Positions 55,331 through 64,000 of a stretch of DNA of 64,000 nucleotides are shown one piece after another. The position numbers and the translations under genes are program-made. The number at the start of each line of letters is the position of its first letter. The stretch's first letter is position 1. The stretch comes from Steromphala cineraria (taxonomy: Eukaryota; Mollusca; Gastropoda; Trochida; Trochidae), in contig OU744726.1 in NCBI GenBank assembly GCA_916613615.1, positions 56,064,987 to 56,128,986 of the forward strand, given 5' to 3'. The notes below the pieces were generated by a model. The model had not been told where the DNA came from and ran no database searches. It saw nothing but the letters and a program-made list of their open reading frames with translations.

Positions 55331-56700
55331 CTGTTCTGACAACAGTTGCCAGATATGCAAATTTGTTCAGGAGGAGGTGAACTCAGTTGTTCGCAGTCTG
55401 AGTGTGAAGGAAGTCATAGAGGGAGGTGCAAGAATGCCCTATACCAACCGAACAGCATGGCATGCCACACAGCATGACTGCCCAGCCTTGAGACGGACTC
55501 ACTCCAATCTCTTCCAAGGAACTCGCCCTTCGAAGAAACATACCGACATACCTGATGTCAAAAGGTATTTGCGTGAGGTCTCCATTGCTTCCGACGGCTT
55601 ATGTGTGGTATGCACCAACCAACCCTTCGACCCAGTTCGTGAACGAATTGTCGTACCCAGTGGTGCTTTGAGTGGCCTCTTGACAGCATTACACATCAGA
55701 TTCGATCACCCATCCATGTACCAGACAAAACAACGATTTAACCGCCACTTTTATGCATTGGATTTGGACAAAGCCATTCATGAAGTAAATTCCACTTGCC
55801 ACCACTGTGTTTCTTTGAAATCCATGCCTGCTCAGTTCTACCCACAGTCAACCTGTGTCCATCGGTGTAACGTTTGCTGCTGATGTCATGAAACGCTACA
55901 GACAGCTTGTGTTTGTTTTGCGTGAAACAGTGTCATCATTCACATCAACATGTTTGATTGAGAGTGAAAAGCGCGATGACCTACGAAACGCCATCATCAT
56001 GCTCTGTGCGGATACCAAGCTCCTTGGAGACTCAGGTACTAAAATCAGAGTTGACCCTGTGCCCGGCTTCAAATCCCTTCTCGACGACCCCATTTCAACG
56101 AAATATGGTTCACCTAGAAATGTCAACAAGAACCCAGTTGCCGAAAAGTGCATTGCCGAACTTGGTTTAGAGTGCTTGCATTTGTGGCCGGGAAGGGGGT
56201 CCATTAACTCGTGTCATTTCCTTGGCGACACCAAACATGAACTCTCGTATTCGAAAAGGTGGCCTATCTGCACGTGAAGTATTCACTCACGTGACCAAAC
56301 AACTGGAGTTTAACTACCCATTACAGACCAACAACTCATCCAAGAGCAGAATCGATCTAGGATGTTCAACCATCCACATAGCAGCAAGTTCAAGGCCCAC
56401 GGGAAAACAAGCCCAGACGAAACAACCTTCCAAGTTGGTGACCTAGTGTTCCTCAAACGGGAAAAAGAGAAAACCCAGGCCAGGGACAAGTATTTGGTTA
56501 CTGGGATATCTGATGACAAGTGCCAACTTAGGAAGTTCAATAAACCACAGTTTCGTTCGAAATTTTACACTGTCAGACCTTCAGACTGTTACCATGTCAA
56601 ACCTACCATACTGTGTATGTCACCTCTCGGACCAATAAGAGGCATTGAACGGAAATACCGTGACGATTGCATCCCTTGCCAAGTTCTATCATAGAAGGTA
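55330..56700 (+). pseudogene. LTR element integrase
   Basis: Zinc-binding region with LHIRFDHPSMYQTKQRF and STCHHC (an HHCC finger), then a frameshift into a core containing FAADVMKRYRQ, RVDPVPGFKSL and NPVAEKCIAELG, which supply the D, D, E triad positions. After another frame change comes a C-terminal part with VGDLVFLKREKEKTQARDKY and RSKFYTVRPSDCYHV, the usual tail after the integrase core in Gypsy-like elements. Confidence 0.8.
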
Positions 56701-57007
56701 AAATCATACCTCACAATCAGGCCTCTGAGAGTGATTATCATGATCATCTTGATAGTCTGATCGAGGCGACTAACATGAGCAATCCTGAACAAACAACCCG
56801 TGAGCAAGAGACTGTAGTGTATGATAACGTCATACCCTCCATTGATGACATCCCATTGAAAACATCATCGCAACCTCGTTAAGCTCCCGCATGGCAGACA
56901 TCTGGAGAATGGATCATGGACTGAATTTGATATTGTCTGGACTTGACTAGTCTTCTTATTAATTGTTTTTGAAAGGACCTTAAGTTCATTTCTCAAAGGA
57001 AGAAAAA

Positions 57008-57148
57008 TGGCTGCGCCATTATATCAATTTTCGTTTCGTTTCTTCCCACCTTTTAATTTGTGTTTTTTGTAAAACCCACTTCCGTTTCCGCTTTATAAAA
57101 AAGTTTCACTGCTTAAAACTTGAAAATTTGAGTTTGTCTTCATTGGCG
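57008..57148 (+). repeat. 3' LTR
   Basis: Right copy of the terminal repeat, directly after the purine-rich tract. It may begin with TGGC at 57008. Confidence 0.8.
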
Positions 57149-57639
57149 CAGTAATAAGATCTGAAGTGGTCACTTAATGTGACACAGAGTATCTTTCTTA
57201 AAATTTTATTTGGTTTTGATAAGCTACAAAATATATAATATGCTGATTGAAGTTCATATCTCATTTACTGGACTTGCAAATATATCCATTTATGCATCAT
57301 ATCTCTAAAATGCTTGATTTTATGGTAAAATCAAGAAAACATCTCAAATACATTTAATATTCGAAAGTATGCATCCAATTAATCTACCTATTAGTTACAT
57401 TACCTAATAAACACTATGGAATGGAATATATCTTCCTGTCAGCTTTTGACAAGGTTTCAAAATTGCGTTCGGCGATTTTGCGCGCGCCACTCGAGCCACA
57501 TTGTCCGGTTTTCGATCAAAATCCCGACTTTTAATGGGCGTATTTTAACTCTAATGCACTGATTGACCTTTAACTTGTTATTTTCAGTAACAGTAAGTGA
57601 TTCCCGATGAAATAACATCGATTTCAAAATTTGATATAT

Positions 57640-57860
57640 GTGATCCTATCAACATACTCTGTGTCTCTTTAAGAAATCGGCATAATCGTGGCAAAATATT
57701 AAACATGTTTAATATTTTGCCACGAAAATTGCGATGCCTTACGATCATTAAGATCTGTTGCGATCGCCACGATTTCTATGGGCGCCATCACGATTCTTAA
57801 GATGAGTTACGATTTTCAAAAATAATTTGAATCGTGGCCATCTTGGCCTTATCGTGGTCT
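57640..57860. repeat. Foldback patch with perfect 38-bp palindrome
   Basis: 57687-57724 is a perfect 38-bp palindrome, half-site CGTGGCAAAATATTAAACA. Around it lie many GCGATCGCCACGAT, ATCACGATTC and AATCGTGGCC motifs, the same flavour as the degenerate patches at 38.5 and 42.6 kb. Confidence 0.8.
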
Positions 57861-58102
57861 AGTAAAAACGATGCATTTTGAAACACTGGTTAAGTACTTC
57901 TTCCCGTTAGCCTTCTTGACCTATAACTAAAATCCTAATCTTCTGTGTACAGTTTTTCGACAGAATTGCCCGAATCAAGACATTAGCAAAAACTTTTACA
58001 ATAAAAACCGAGACTGTCGACTTGTCTAGCTTCCTCGTTTATTGAAGCGGCTGTGACACAACCGTTTCTTTCTAAAATCAAAACAATGAAAAATATAAAC
58101 TG

Positions 58103-58270
58103 TGGTCCAAAAGAAACTTTTCCACATTTTTTTATTATTCTGATTAATGAATAAAAAACGAAAGAAGTTAAAAACAGAGTACTTCTTATCAATCAGTCAT
58201 TACTTTAAACAACCAACAAATCGAAATTAAAGAGGGAAAACCCCAATTTGGGACCTAATTGTTATTTACT
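58103..58270 (+). repeat. Dispersed repeat family, copy B
   Basis: Second copy of the repeat at 25685-25855, direct orientation, with numerous substitutions and a few indels. Lies just outside the DIRS element's left end. Confidence 0.75.
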
Positions 58271-58520
58271 AGCTACTGAGAAAAGAAAATCATCATTCAT
58301 GAGAAAAATCTTTCGTCGAAAGTTTGATAATATATGTACATGTTTTAATTAACAATAAAATACTTAATTCGACGTCAAAAGTACAATACCCTCTGCAAAA
58401 TGGCCATAGCTGTTAAAGACCCATTCTTTTCTAAATTTCATCACGAATCGCATGCAAGTATGATAATGGGGCTTTAAAAGAATTGGTTACCAGATGATAC
58501 AAGTGGATTATCAATAGTTT

Positions 58521-58577
58521 ATAATAGTACGTTTTTGATTAAACGTCATTATTTTTACTTACCGTAGACAAGTGACC
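58521..58577. repeat. DIRS terminal inverted repeat, outer copy
   Basis: 57 bp, complement of 58783-58839, perfect over at least 52 bp. Contains TTTTGATTAAACGTCATT and TACTTACCGTAGACAAGTG. Probably the outer end of the right terminal repeat, in element sense. Confidence 0.8.
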
Positions 58578-58782
58578 TTAGCCTTGTTAGCCATATAACA
58601 TGTAATCGACTCATTCCCACAGAAGTAATGAAAACATCATTACGCAGATCAATCAGAGTTACCCGCCCGTCACTAGTCCACTGTGTGGCGTGACCTGTCA
58701 TCCAATTAGAATCATTCACATTACCTAGGAGTCCCAATTAACGACGGATGCGTAAGAGGGGAGGCGGGACGGGTATGACGAC

Positions 58783-58839
58783 GGTCACTTGTCTACGGTA
58801 AGTAAAAATAATGACGTTTAATCAAAAACGTACTATTAT
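58783..58839. repeat. DIRS internal complementary copy
   Basis: Perfect inverse of 58521-58577, 206 bp further in. A further direct repeat GACAAGTGACCTTAGCCT occurs at 58567-58584 and 58856-58873. This fits the internal complementary region that DIRS elements use to close a circle. Confidence 0.75.
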
Positions 58840-59093
58840 TTAGTTACTAACCTCCGACAAGTGACCTTAGCCTGATACCACTGTAGGAGGCGGGTAGAAT
58901 TCGTCGCATAGCGGTAACTCTCAAGATTGCTCTGATGATCGGCGACCTAGCGAGCGGCCGTTCTAATGAGGATTAATTGTCTGACCTCTCGCGGTCGACG
59001 ATCCCTAATTAAAACACCACAAAACCACTATAACCATTCAACAAGCAAGTTTATTAAATGGGTTGAGAGCCCCTCTCAACTCGTGAGGCCCCG

Positions 59094-60314
59094 TTAGCGT
59101 GGATGGTTGCGCCCCCTGCCAGGGGGGGCCCCCGTGGTTCGCTGCTGGGCAAAGACCTGCGCCCCCAGACGGGCTACGCCCTCCAGGTCCTCCGTGGAGA
59201 CATCGCGCAGGTAATGGTTGGCGAACACCAAGCCCGACTTCCAGAAACAGCCGGCCATGATGTCCGCCACTGACAAGTTGCTGTGCAGTGCCATAGTCGC
59301 CGATATGGCCCTGATCTCATGCGGGTTGGTCCGCGCCGGCGCCGGCAGTCCAGCCGCCTTGTAGGCGTCCACTACTGCAGACCTGAGATAAACTCCCAGC
59401 TGCCTCTTGTCCAACTCCTTTGAGCTTGTCTGGGAGTGAGGCAAGAAGAGCCTGCGCCTCCCCTGTCTCAGCGTGCGCGTCTTTTCCACGTAGATGCGCA
59501 GAGCGCGTACCGGACAGAGGAGGCGTTCCTGTTCGTCCGTGGGCTCGATAGCCGAGGAGATTGACGGCAGTGTGAACGTCCGTCCACGCTCGTCAGCGCC
59601 CTGGTTCTTACACAAGAACTCCGGTGCTAGACCCAAAGTCGCTGACCCTCCATCTCTCACCTCAAACCTGAGCAAATCAGCTTGCAGCGCGTGCAACTCT
59701 GATATTCTGGCCGCTGACCCCATTGCCACTAAGAAGCAAGTCTTAATGGTGAGACGCAGCAGCGTCGTGTCCGTCAGCGGCTCATAGTGCTCAGACTTGA
59801 GGTGATTCAAAACTATCGCCAGATCCCACTCTGGCGGTCTCAGTTTGTGGCGGCCATCCACGTTCCTGTACGTCCTAATGAGCTCCTTAAGGACCGAGGT
59901 GTTCAAGTCGGGGTCCTTTTTGCGAAGGACGGACAAAATGGCCGCGAGGTTCGTGTTGATGGAGGAAGCCTTAAGCTTCCTCACTGTGCGTAGGTGGACC
60001 AGGTAATCCGCGACCTGGGGCACCGTTACCGACCGCACATCGAACCCCTTCCCTTCGCAAAAGGTCATGAAAGCAGCCCATTGGAAATCGTACAGCTTGC
60101 GCGTGGATGACCGCTGTGAGGTCGCCACTGCGCTGGCTACCGCTTCCGAGAACCCTGCGCTCCTCATTCCGTCTTGGAGACAACCCATACGTGCAGATGT
60201 AGAACCTGAGGGTTCTCGTGCACCCGTCTGCTTGGGTTGCTCCTGAGAAGGTCCCACCTGGATGGCAGGGGAACCGGCTCCTGAGCGCAGAGTCTCCGGA
60301 GGGGGACATACCAC
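59094..60314 (-). CDS. DIRS ORF3, tyrosine recombinase
   Basis: 406 residues. N-terminal SAM-like core-binding domain (TRKLYDFQWAAFMTFCEG, about 71-130) and C-terminal catalytic domain. Catalytic residues visible: R203 in SAARISELHAL, H332 and R335 in NPHEIRAISAT, W358 in CFWKSG (the H/W position) and Y368 in ANHYLRD. All active-site residues are in place. Acts in the nucleus to insert the circular DNA copy. It begins inside the tail of ORF2. Confidence 0.93.
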   Translation of the reverse strand: MVCPPPETLRSGAGSPAIQVGPSQEQPKQTGAREPSGSTSARMGCLQDGMRSAGFSEAVASAVATSQRSSTRKLYDFQWAAFMTFCEGKGFDVRSVTVPQVADYLVHLRTVRKLKASSINTNLAAILSVLRKKDPDLNTSVLKELIRTYRNVDGRHKLRPPEWDLAIVLNHLKSEHYEPLTDTTLLRLTIKTCFLVAMGSAARISELHALQADLLRFEVRDGGSATLGLAPEFLCKNQGADERGRTFTLPSISSAIEPTDEQERLLCPVRALRIYVEKTRTLRQGRRRLFLPHSQTSSKELDKRQLGVYLRSAVVDAYKAAGLPAPARTNPHEIRAISATMALHSNLSVADIMAGCFWKSGLVFANHYLRDVSTEDLEGVARLGAQVFAQQRTTGAPPGRGRNHPR

Positions 60315-62133
60315 GGCCTTGCCGGCCAGTTCGGTGCGACCAGGAGCAGACGCAGGCGTCTCGTCTCCTGGACTTTTGCCACCACTTGAGTCAGAATGGC
60401 GGGGGGGGGGGAAAAGCGTAAGCGTCCATCCCCTCCCATCCTAACGCGAGCGCGTCTAATCCCCATGCCAGAGGGTCTGGCACTGGGGATACGTATACCG
60501 GCAGCTGGTGATTGAGCCGTGTCGCGAAGAGGTCGACATGCGGCCTGCCGAACTGGAGACAGATCGCCTCGAACACTCGAGGGTGCAACATCCACTCCGT
60601 GGAGGGAGGTTTGTCCGGGCGAGAAAGAGCGTCCGCAAGGACGTTCTTTGCTCCCGGGATGTGCACCGCTCTTATTGAGATGTTGAGTTCGTCTACCAGT
60701 CGAAACAGCTCCATCACCAGCTGTAACAACGATCCCGCCTTGGTCGATCCTTGCTTGTTGATCGACCAGGCTGCCGTCGAACTGTCTGTGTGGACACACA
60801 GCACCTGGTTCTCTAGACGATCCGACCAGTGATCGATCGCCAGACGTATGGCATTCAACTCCAGGAAGTTGATGTGAAGCTCGGCTTGCGCCGGCGACCA
60901 CACGCCCGCCGCCTGGTCGGTCCCCAGGTGCGCGCCCCACCCCTGGGTAGAGGCGTCCACATACAACTGGCTCCCGGCGGGGGGTTGCCGGAGGGGAACC
61001 CCCGCCAAGACGTTGCTCTCGTCCTGCCACCATCGTAGGTGGTGAATGAGGTCCTGCGGCATCCTGATGTGATGGCCGCAAGATACCTCCCGAACGTGCC
61101 CGTTCAGTACTATTTGGAGGGGCCGGAGGTGAAGCCTCCCCCTCCTCGTGAAGTCTTGAGCTGAGGTCAAGAATCCTAGCAGACGTTGCCACCGTCGGAG
61201 CGAGAGAGGCCCGCGACACGCGTCCGCTAGGAGTTCCCTGTAACGGCCCATCCGTTCCTCCGTGACAAAGGCCTTGTCCTGCGTCGTGTCCAGACGGACG
61301 CCTAGGAAGACGAGCGACGTCGTCGGTACTAGGTCCGACTTGTCCAGATTGACAAGCCAACCCAGGCGTCTGAACAGAGCGATCACAAAGTCCCTTTGTT
61401 CGGTCAGAACTGACGGGGAGCAGTGGCTCCCGAACCCGTCGTCCAGGTACATCGCGAACTGGATGTCGTGCCTGTGAAGGAACTGGACGATGGGTTGGGT
61501 CACCCGGGTGAACAACCAAGGGGCTGTCGCAATCCCGAAGGGCAACACCTTCCACTGGAAGTGACGACCCGCCAGGACGAATCGAAGGTACTTGCAATCC
61601 GTGGGGCAGATTGGGATATGCAGGTACGCGTCCTGGAGGTCCAGCGACACCATGCGGCTGTATGGTTGTAGCAACCGCATGATAGACCGCACGGTCAAGA
61701 GCCGAAAATATGGCGGCCGCTCGAGGTAGGAGCGGTTGAACTGTTTCAAGTCGTGAATCAGCCGCCATTTTTTCGGGTCCTTTTTCGGTCTCACGAATAC
61801 TGGAGAGTAGAACCCCGGTGTCAGACCTTGGAGCGGAAGCTCGCTCACCGCCTCCTTGGTGATTAGGATCTCCACTTGTTCCAGTGTGCGCGCGAGCCGT
61901 TCCGGCTCTAGCGGACGTTCCACTGGCGAACAAGTCAAAGGGGGGCTGGTGTGCACGGGTATACGAAACCCACGCTCCAGTGTCTGACAGACGTACTCGT
62001 CCAGGCCCAACTGCCTCCAGTTGGCCACAAACGTTGAGAGACGGCCTCCAACGGCCCCGTCTCGAACCTCTACCGCTGCCGGCGGCAGGAGAGGAGGCGC
62101 CCAGGAGTCACCTCTTCTTGTGGGTTCCTCCAT
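60164..62133 (-). CDS. DIRS ORF2, reverse transcriptase/RNase H, with frameshift
   Basis: Frame 1 runs from 62133 to 60391 (580 residues): PVFVRPKKDPKKWRLIHDLK at 111-130, motif A SLDLQDAYLHIPI, motif B-like LPFGIATAPWLFTRV, catalytic YLDDGF (229-234); RNase H from 390 with D393, E425, D450 and D501 (NVLADALSR). A post-RNase H domain follows with HVDLFATRLNHQLPVYVSPV and WEGMDAYAFPP; family work describes an adenine-methyltransferase-like region here. At a run of 11 G (60401-60411) the frame breaks. The natural continuation, AILTQVVAKVQE and LLLVAPNWPARPWY, is in another frame and runs to a stop at 60164. One base more or two fewer in the run would restore a 655-residue product. Confidence 0.9.
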
Positions 62134-63737
62134 AGGCGCGTCCCTTGCCCTGCAACTTGCTGGGTGTCCTTTTGGTTGGTGAGCTCCTGTTGTTGGGTCT
62201 CCTGGCGGTGTCGCAGAGCCTCTGCGACCTGTCCGTCGAACAGCGTCGACGACGCTGCTGGAGCGCTCCTGAGGCGGGTGCGCATCTCCGCCGGGAGATT
62301 TGTACGCGCGAGAAATCCGTCCCGCCTCAGGTTAGTGACCCCCGCTGAGATGCGGGAGGCACTTAGCATGATTTGGGCTAGGTTCCCTGCCACGGAACCG
62401 AACCCCCGATACAGTGCTCTCGCCCCTTTCTCCATCCCCGCCTCCTTGGAGAAGGCGGCCATGGCCTGACAAGCATGGGCGACGGAGTTCGCCATGCCCA
62501 GAATGCTTCTGGCCTCCTTGTCCAGGTGGGACAGGTGCCCGTCAGATACTGAATGGCCGACTCCCGGCGCTGCCACACGCCTGATATCGTCATCCAAGAC
62601 GGGGGGAGAAAGTGGTATGGGAGAAGAGGCGACCGGGAGCCCCGACCTCTGACGATCCGAGATCACCAGAGGCGGAACAAGACGGCCCGGCGCCGCGGAT
62701 GACACGTGGGTGTCAAAGTCCTTCGCTGCTGTCAGGAGAAGGCGGTGGGGAGGGAAGCGGACGCTTCGCGGACTCACTACCTCCTCCTCCTGACAGAAGG
62801 TCTCGAAACGTGCTTGCTTCGAGAAGCTACACTCTTCATCCACCTCCTGTAGGGTCAGCTGACACCAGTCAGCGATGGCCGCCATCCTCTCACCCTGATC
62901 AGGTGCCTCCTCCTCACGTAGGCCGCCTGTGGCGGACAACGGAGGAACGCGAGGGGGGGAATCCCCCTCGGTTCTGTCCCCAGACAGCGACCCTGGTGAG
63001 GGAGGCACTGACGTGTCCGATGGGGAGGGAGGCGGCGACACAAGCGTCACCCGACGGACGCGCCTGGGCGGCGGCGTCACAGGAGGTGGTGAAGGCGGGG
63101 CCTTCCCGCCTTGATCCCCAGATCCCTTCTGGGTGAACTCCTCCAACATCGACTTGACCGATGTGAGGATGTCGTTCTTGAACGACTTGGCGTCGAAGGC
63201 AGTGTGACGCGACTCCCTGGCGCGCTTCTTTGCCTTCTTAGCCTTCTTCCGTCGCTCCTCCCGAGGGGGGGAGGGGGGACCGTGGTCAGAAGGCTCCTCT
63301 GGTGACGAGTCACGAGGCGGTGACACGTCAGGGAGCAAGTCCCGAGACAGCGGGTCGCGGACCGACTTGTCCGAGCGGAGGGACCCCACGTCCGACGCCA
63401 GGGAGGACGGCAAGTCAAACTCCCCTGCGTCCTCGGAAATGATGAGGTCCGACCTCTCCGGCGACACGCGCCTGCCTGCGGCGGCAGACGCACCCGGGGT
63501 GGGGCGCCTAGTAAACTTGCAGCGGCTCTGCGACTCGCTCTTCCGGATGGAAGAGCGGTAACGCCTGTGCTGCTCTGGGGAGAGATCCTCGCACTCCGCA
63601 CACCGGTTATCCGCCGGGCAAGTGTTCCTACACAGGCGACAGACGACATGAGGGTCGTAGCTCGCCGACTTGCGTGACCCGCACCGTCCGCAGTACGCCC
63701 GGTACGGGGTCGCTGAGTCGCAGCGAACTAAGTCCAT
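62070..63737 (-). CDS. DIRS ORF1, gag-like protein
   Basis: 555 residues. Cysteine-rich N-terminus with CGRC (16-19), H30, CRLC (33-36), C40 and CAEC (46-49), which looks like a compact zinc-binding region. Then a serine/proline-rich acidic middle with a basic block (RRKKAKKAKKRARES) and a more ordered C-terminal third (ARSILGMANSVAHACQAMAA). Typical of the putative gag of metazoan DIRS elements. The start at 63737 lies just inside the window. It overlaps the next ORF by 64 bases in another frame. Confidence 0.82.
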   Translation of the reverse strand: MDLVRCDSATPYRAYCGRCGSRKSASYDPHVVCRLCRNTCPADNRCAECEDLSPEQHRRYRSSIRKSESQSRCKFTRRPTPGASAAAGRRVSPERSDLIISEDAGEFDLPSSLASDVGSLRSDKSVRDPLSRDLLPDVSPPRDSSPEEPSDHGPPSPPREERRKKAKKAKKRARESRHTAFDAKSFKNDILTSVKSMLEEFTQKGSGDQGGKAPPSPPPVTPPPRRVRRVTLVSPPPSPSDTSVPPSPGSLSGDRTEGDSPPRVPPLSATGGLREEEAPDQGERMAAIADWCQLTLQEVDEECSFSKQARFETFCQEEEVVSPRSVRFPPHRLLLTAAKDFDTHVSSAAPGRLVPPLVISDRQRSGLPVASSPIPLSPPVLDDDIRRVAAPGVGHSVSDGHLSHLDKEARSILGMANSVAHACQAMAAFSKEAGMEKGARALYRGFGSVAGNLAQIMLSASRISAGVTNLRRDGFLARTNLPAEMRTRLRSAPAASSTLFDGQVAEALRHRQETQQQELTNQKDTQQVAGQGTRLWRNPQEEVTPGRLLSCRRQR

Positions 63738-63793
63738 CTCCTGTGAGGCGGCAAGCGCGACCTACACGCGCCTATCCAATAACCCCGTCAAGA

Positions 63794-64000
63794 AGACCGC
63801 AGGCGGCAGGCGGCAGGCGGCAAGCGCCCGTCCAGACGCCTCCGAGATCTATCGCCTAGCAGACGGCAGGCGGCAGGCGGTAGGCGGCAAGCGCCCGTCC
63901 ACACGCCTAAGAGATTTGTCGCCTAGAAGACGGCAGGCGGCAGGCGGCAGGCGGCAAGCGCCCGTCCAGGCGCCTAAGCGAACTATCGCCTAGAAGACGG
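63794..64000. repeat. 67-bp tandem repeat in DIRS leader
   Basis: Three full 67-bp units and the start of a fourth, starting at 63794, 63861, 63928 and 63995. Each begins AGACGGCAGGCGGCAGGCGG and includes CAAGCGCCCGTCCA and TCGCCTAG. Each has its own GGCGGCA sub-repeat. Cut by the right edge. Confidence 0.95.

Larger units (their letters stand above)
52531..57148 (+). mobile_element. Decayed short-LTR retrotransposon (Ty3/Gypsy-like)
   Basis: Direct repeats of about 120-140 bp at 52531-52653 and 57011-57148 share GCGCCATTATATCA, TTCGTTTCGTTTCTTCCCACC, TTTATAAAAAAGTTTCACTG and TTCATTGGCG. A tRNA-primer site TGGTGGCAGCGG (52654-52665, fits tRNA-Leu ending CGCTGCCACCA) follows the first repeat, and a purine tract (AAAGGAAGAAAAATGG) precedes the second. 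Domain order gag, protease, RT, RNase H, integrase. Every part is broken by stops, frameshifts or deletions, and the RT catalytic region is missing. Confidence 0.88.
48103..64000. other. Region 3' of AMDHD1 exon 7
   Basis: Either AMDHD1 intron 7 or downstream DNA, depending on where the last exon lies. Contains the 143-bp family, the ACGT palindromic-array element, the LTR retrotransposon and the DIRS element. Nothing recognised in 49.9-51.1, 51.4-52.3 and 57.2-57.6 kb. A degenerate CGATC-type patch (51.11-51.40 kb) was seen. Confidence 0.6.
58521..64000 (-). mobile_element. DIRS-type tyrosine-recombinase retrotransposon
   Basis: Minus-strand element of at least 5.5 kb, running off the right edge. 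Order: repeat-bearing leader (63.79-64.0 kb), gag-like ORF1, RT/RNase H ORF2 and tyrosine recombinase ORF3, then a terminal region with inverted repeats (58521-58839). It is strikingly GC-rich next to AT-rich host DNA. DIRS elements copy through RNA and integrate a circular DNA with a tyrosine recombinase, so they make no target duplication. All three genes are largely open, so this is a young copy, apart from one frameshift. Confidence 0.92.

Noticed and set aside
60164..61933. 589-residue ORF as a separate DIRS gene
   Set aside because: Most of it overlaps ORF2 out of frame with unnatural composition. Only its last ~85 codons, after the G run, are the true continuation of ORF2.
62145..63993. 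Plus-strand ORFs opposite the DIRS genes
   Set aside because: Antisense shadows of GC-rich coding DNA. The minus-strand frames carry the recognisable motifs.

Overview
The window is animal nuclear DNA: AT-rich, intron-rich, full of transposon remnants and minisatellites, with no bacterial-style operons. Two host genes can be read exon by exon, and both belong to histidine breakdown. The repeat landscape (DIRS-type tyrosine-recombinase retrotransposons, CR1/Rex-like and Tx1/L1-like LINEs, Tc1, a short-LTR Ty3/Gypsy-like element, many MITE-like foldbacks) suggests a marine invertebrate. A mollusc is plausible, but the sequence alone does not prove it.

Layout. (1) 1-18,363, minus strand: the first six coding exons of histidine ammonia-lyase (HAL). 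The exons are 38-232 nt and are spread over 17 kb. The gene runs off the left edge inside an intron made of a 31-bp minisatellite. Its introns hold LINE pieces, a decayed DIRS copy, an MITE next to its own empty site, and a LINE insertion with a clear target-site duplication. (2) 18,364-29,437: an 11-kb intergenic region between two divergent genes. It carries a roughly 29-copy 38-bp minisatellite, foldbacks and a Tx1/L1-like fragment. (3) 29,438-48,102, plus strand: seven exons of imidazolonepropionase (AMDHD1), with phases that join perfectly into 399 codons. Only the short last exon was not found. Its introns hold a nearly intact LINE reverse-transcriptase ORF, a broken Tc1 copy, a palindromic-array element and several foldbacks. 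(4) 48,103-64,000: mobile DNA, either AMDHD1 intron 7 or downstream sequence. It contains a second palindromic-array element with clean terminal repeats, a decayed LTR retrotransposon (52.5-57.15 kb) and a largely intact DIRS retrotransposon on the minus strand (58.5 kb to beyond the right edge).

How the genes work together: HAL converts histidine to urocanate. Urocanase, not seen here, makes imidazolonepropionate, and AMDHD1 hydrolyses that to formiminoglutamate. The first and third enzymes of one pathway therefore sit head to head with an 11-kb shared upstream region. The same two genes are neighbours in human (12q23), so this looks like conserved linkage of a catabolic pair.

Most candidate new biology is in the repeats. 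The best case is a pair of related elements built from arrays of a short perfect palindrome whose central four bases differ between copies (AATT in one, ACGT in the other). All exon calls come from reading splice sites and from recalled family sequence, not from alignment software.
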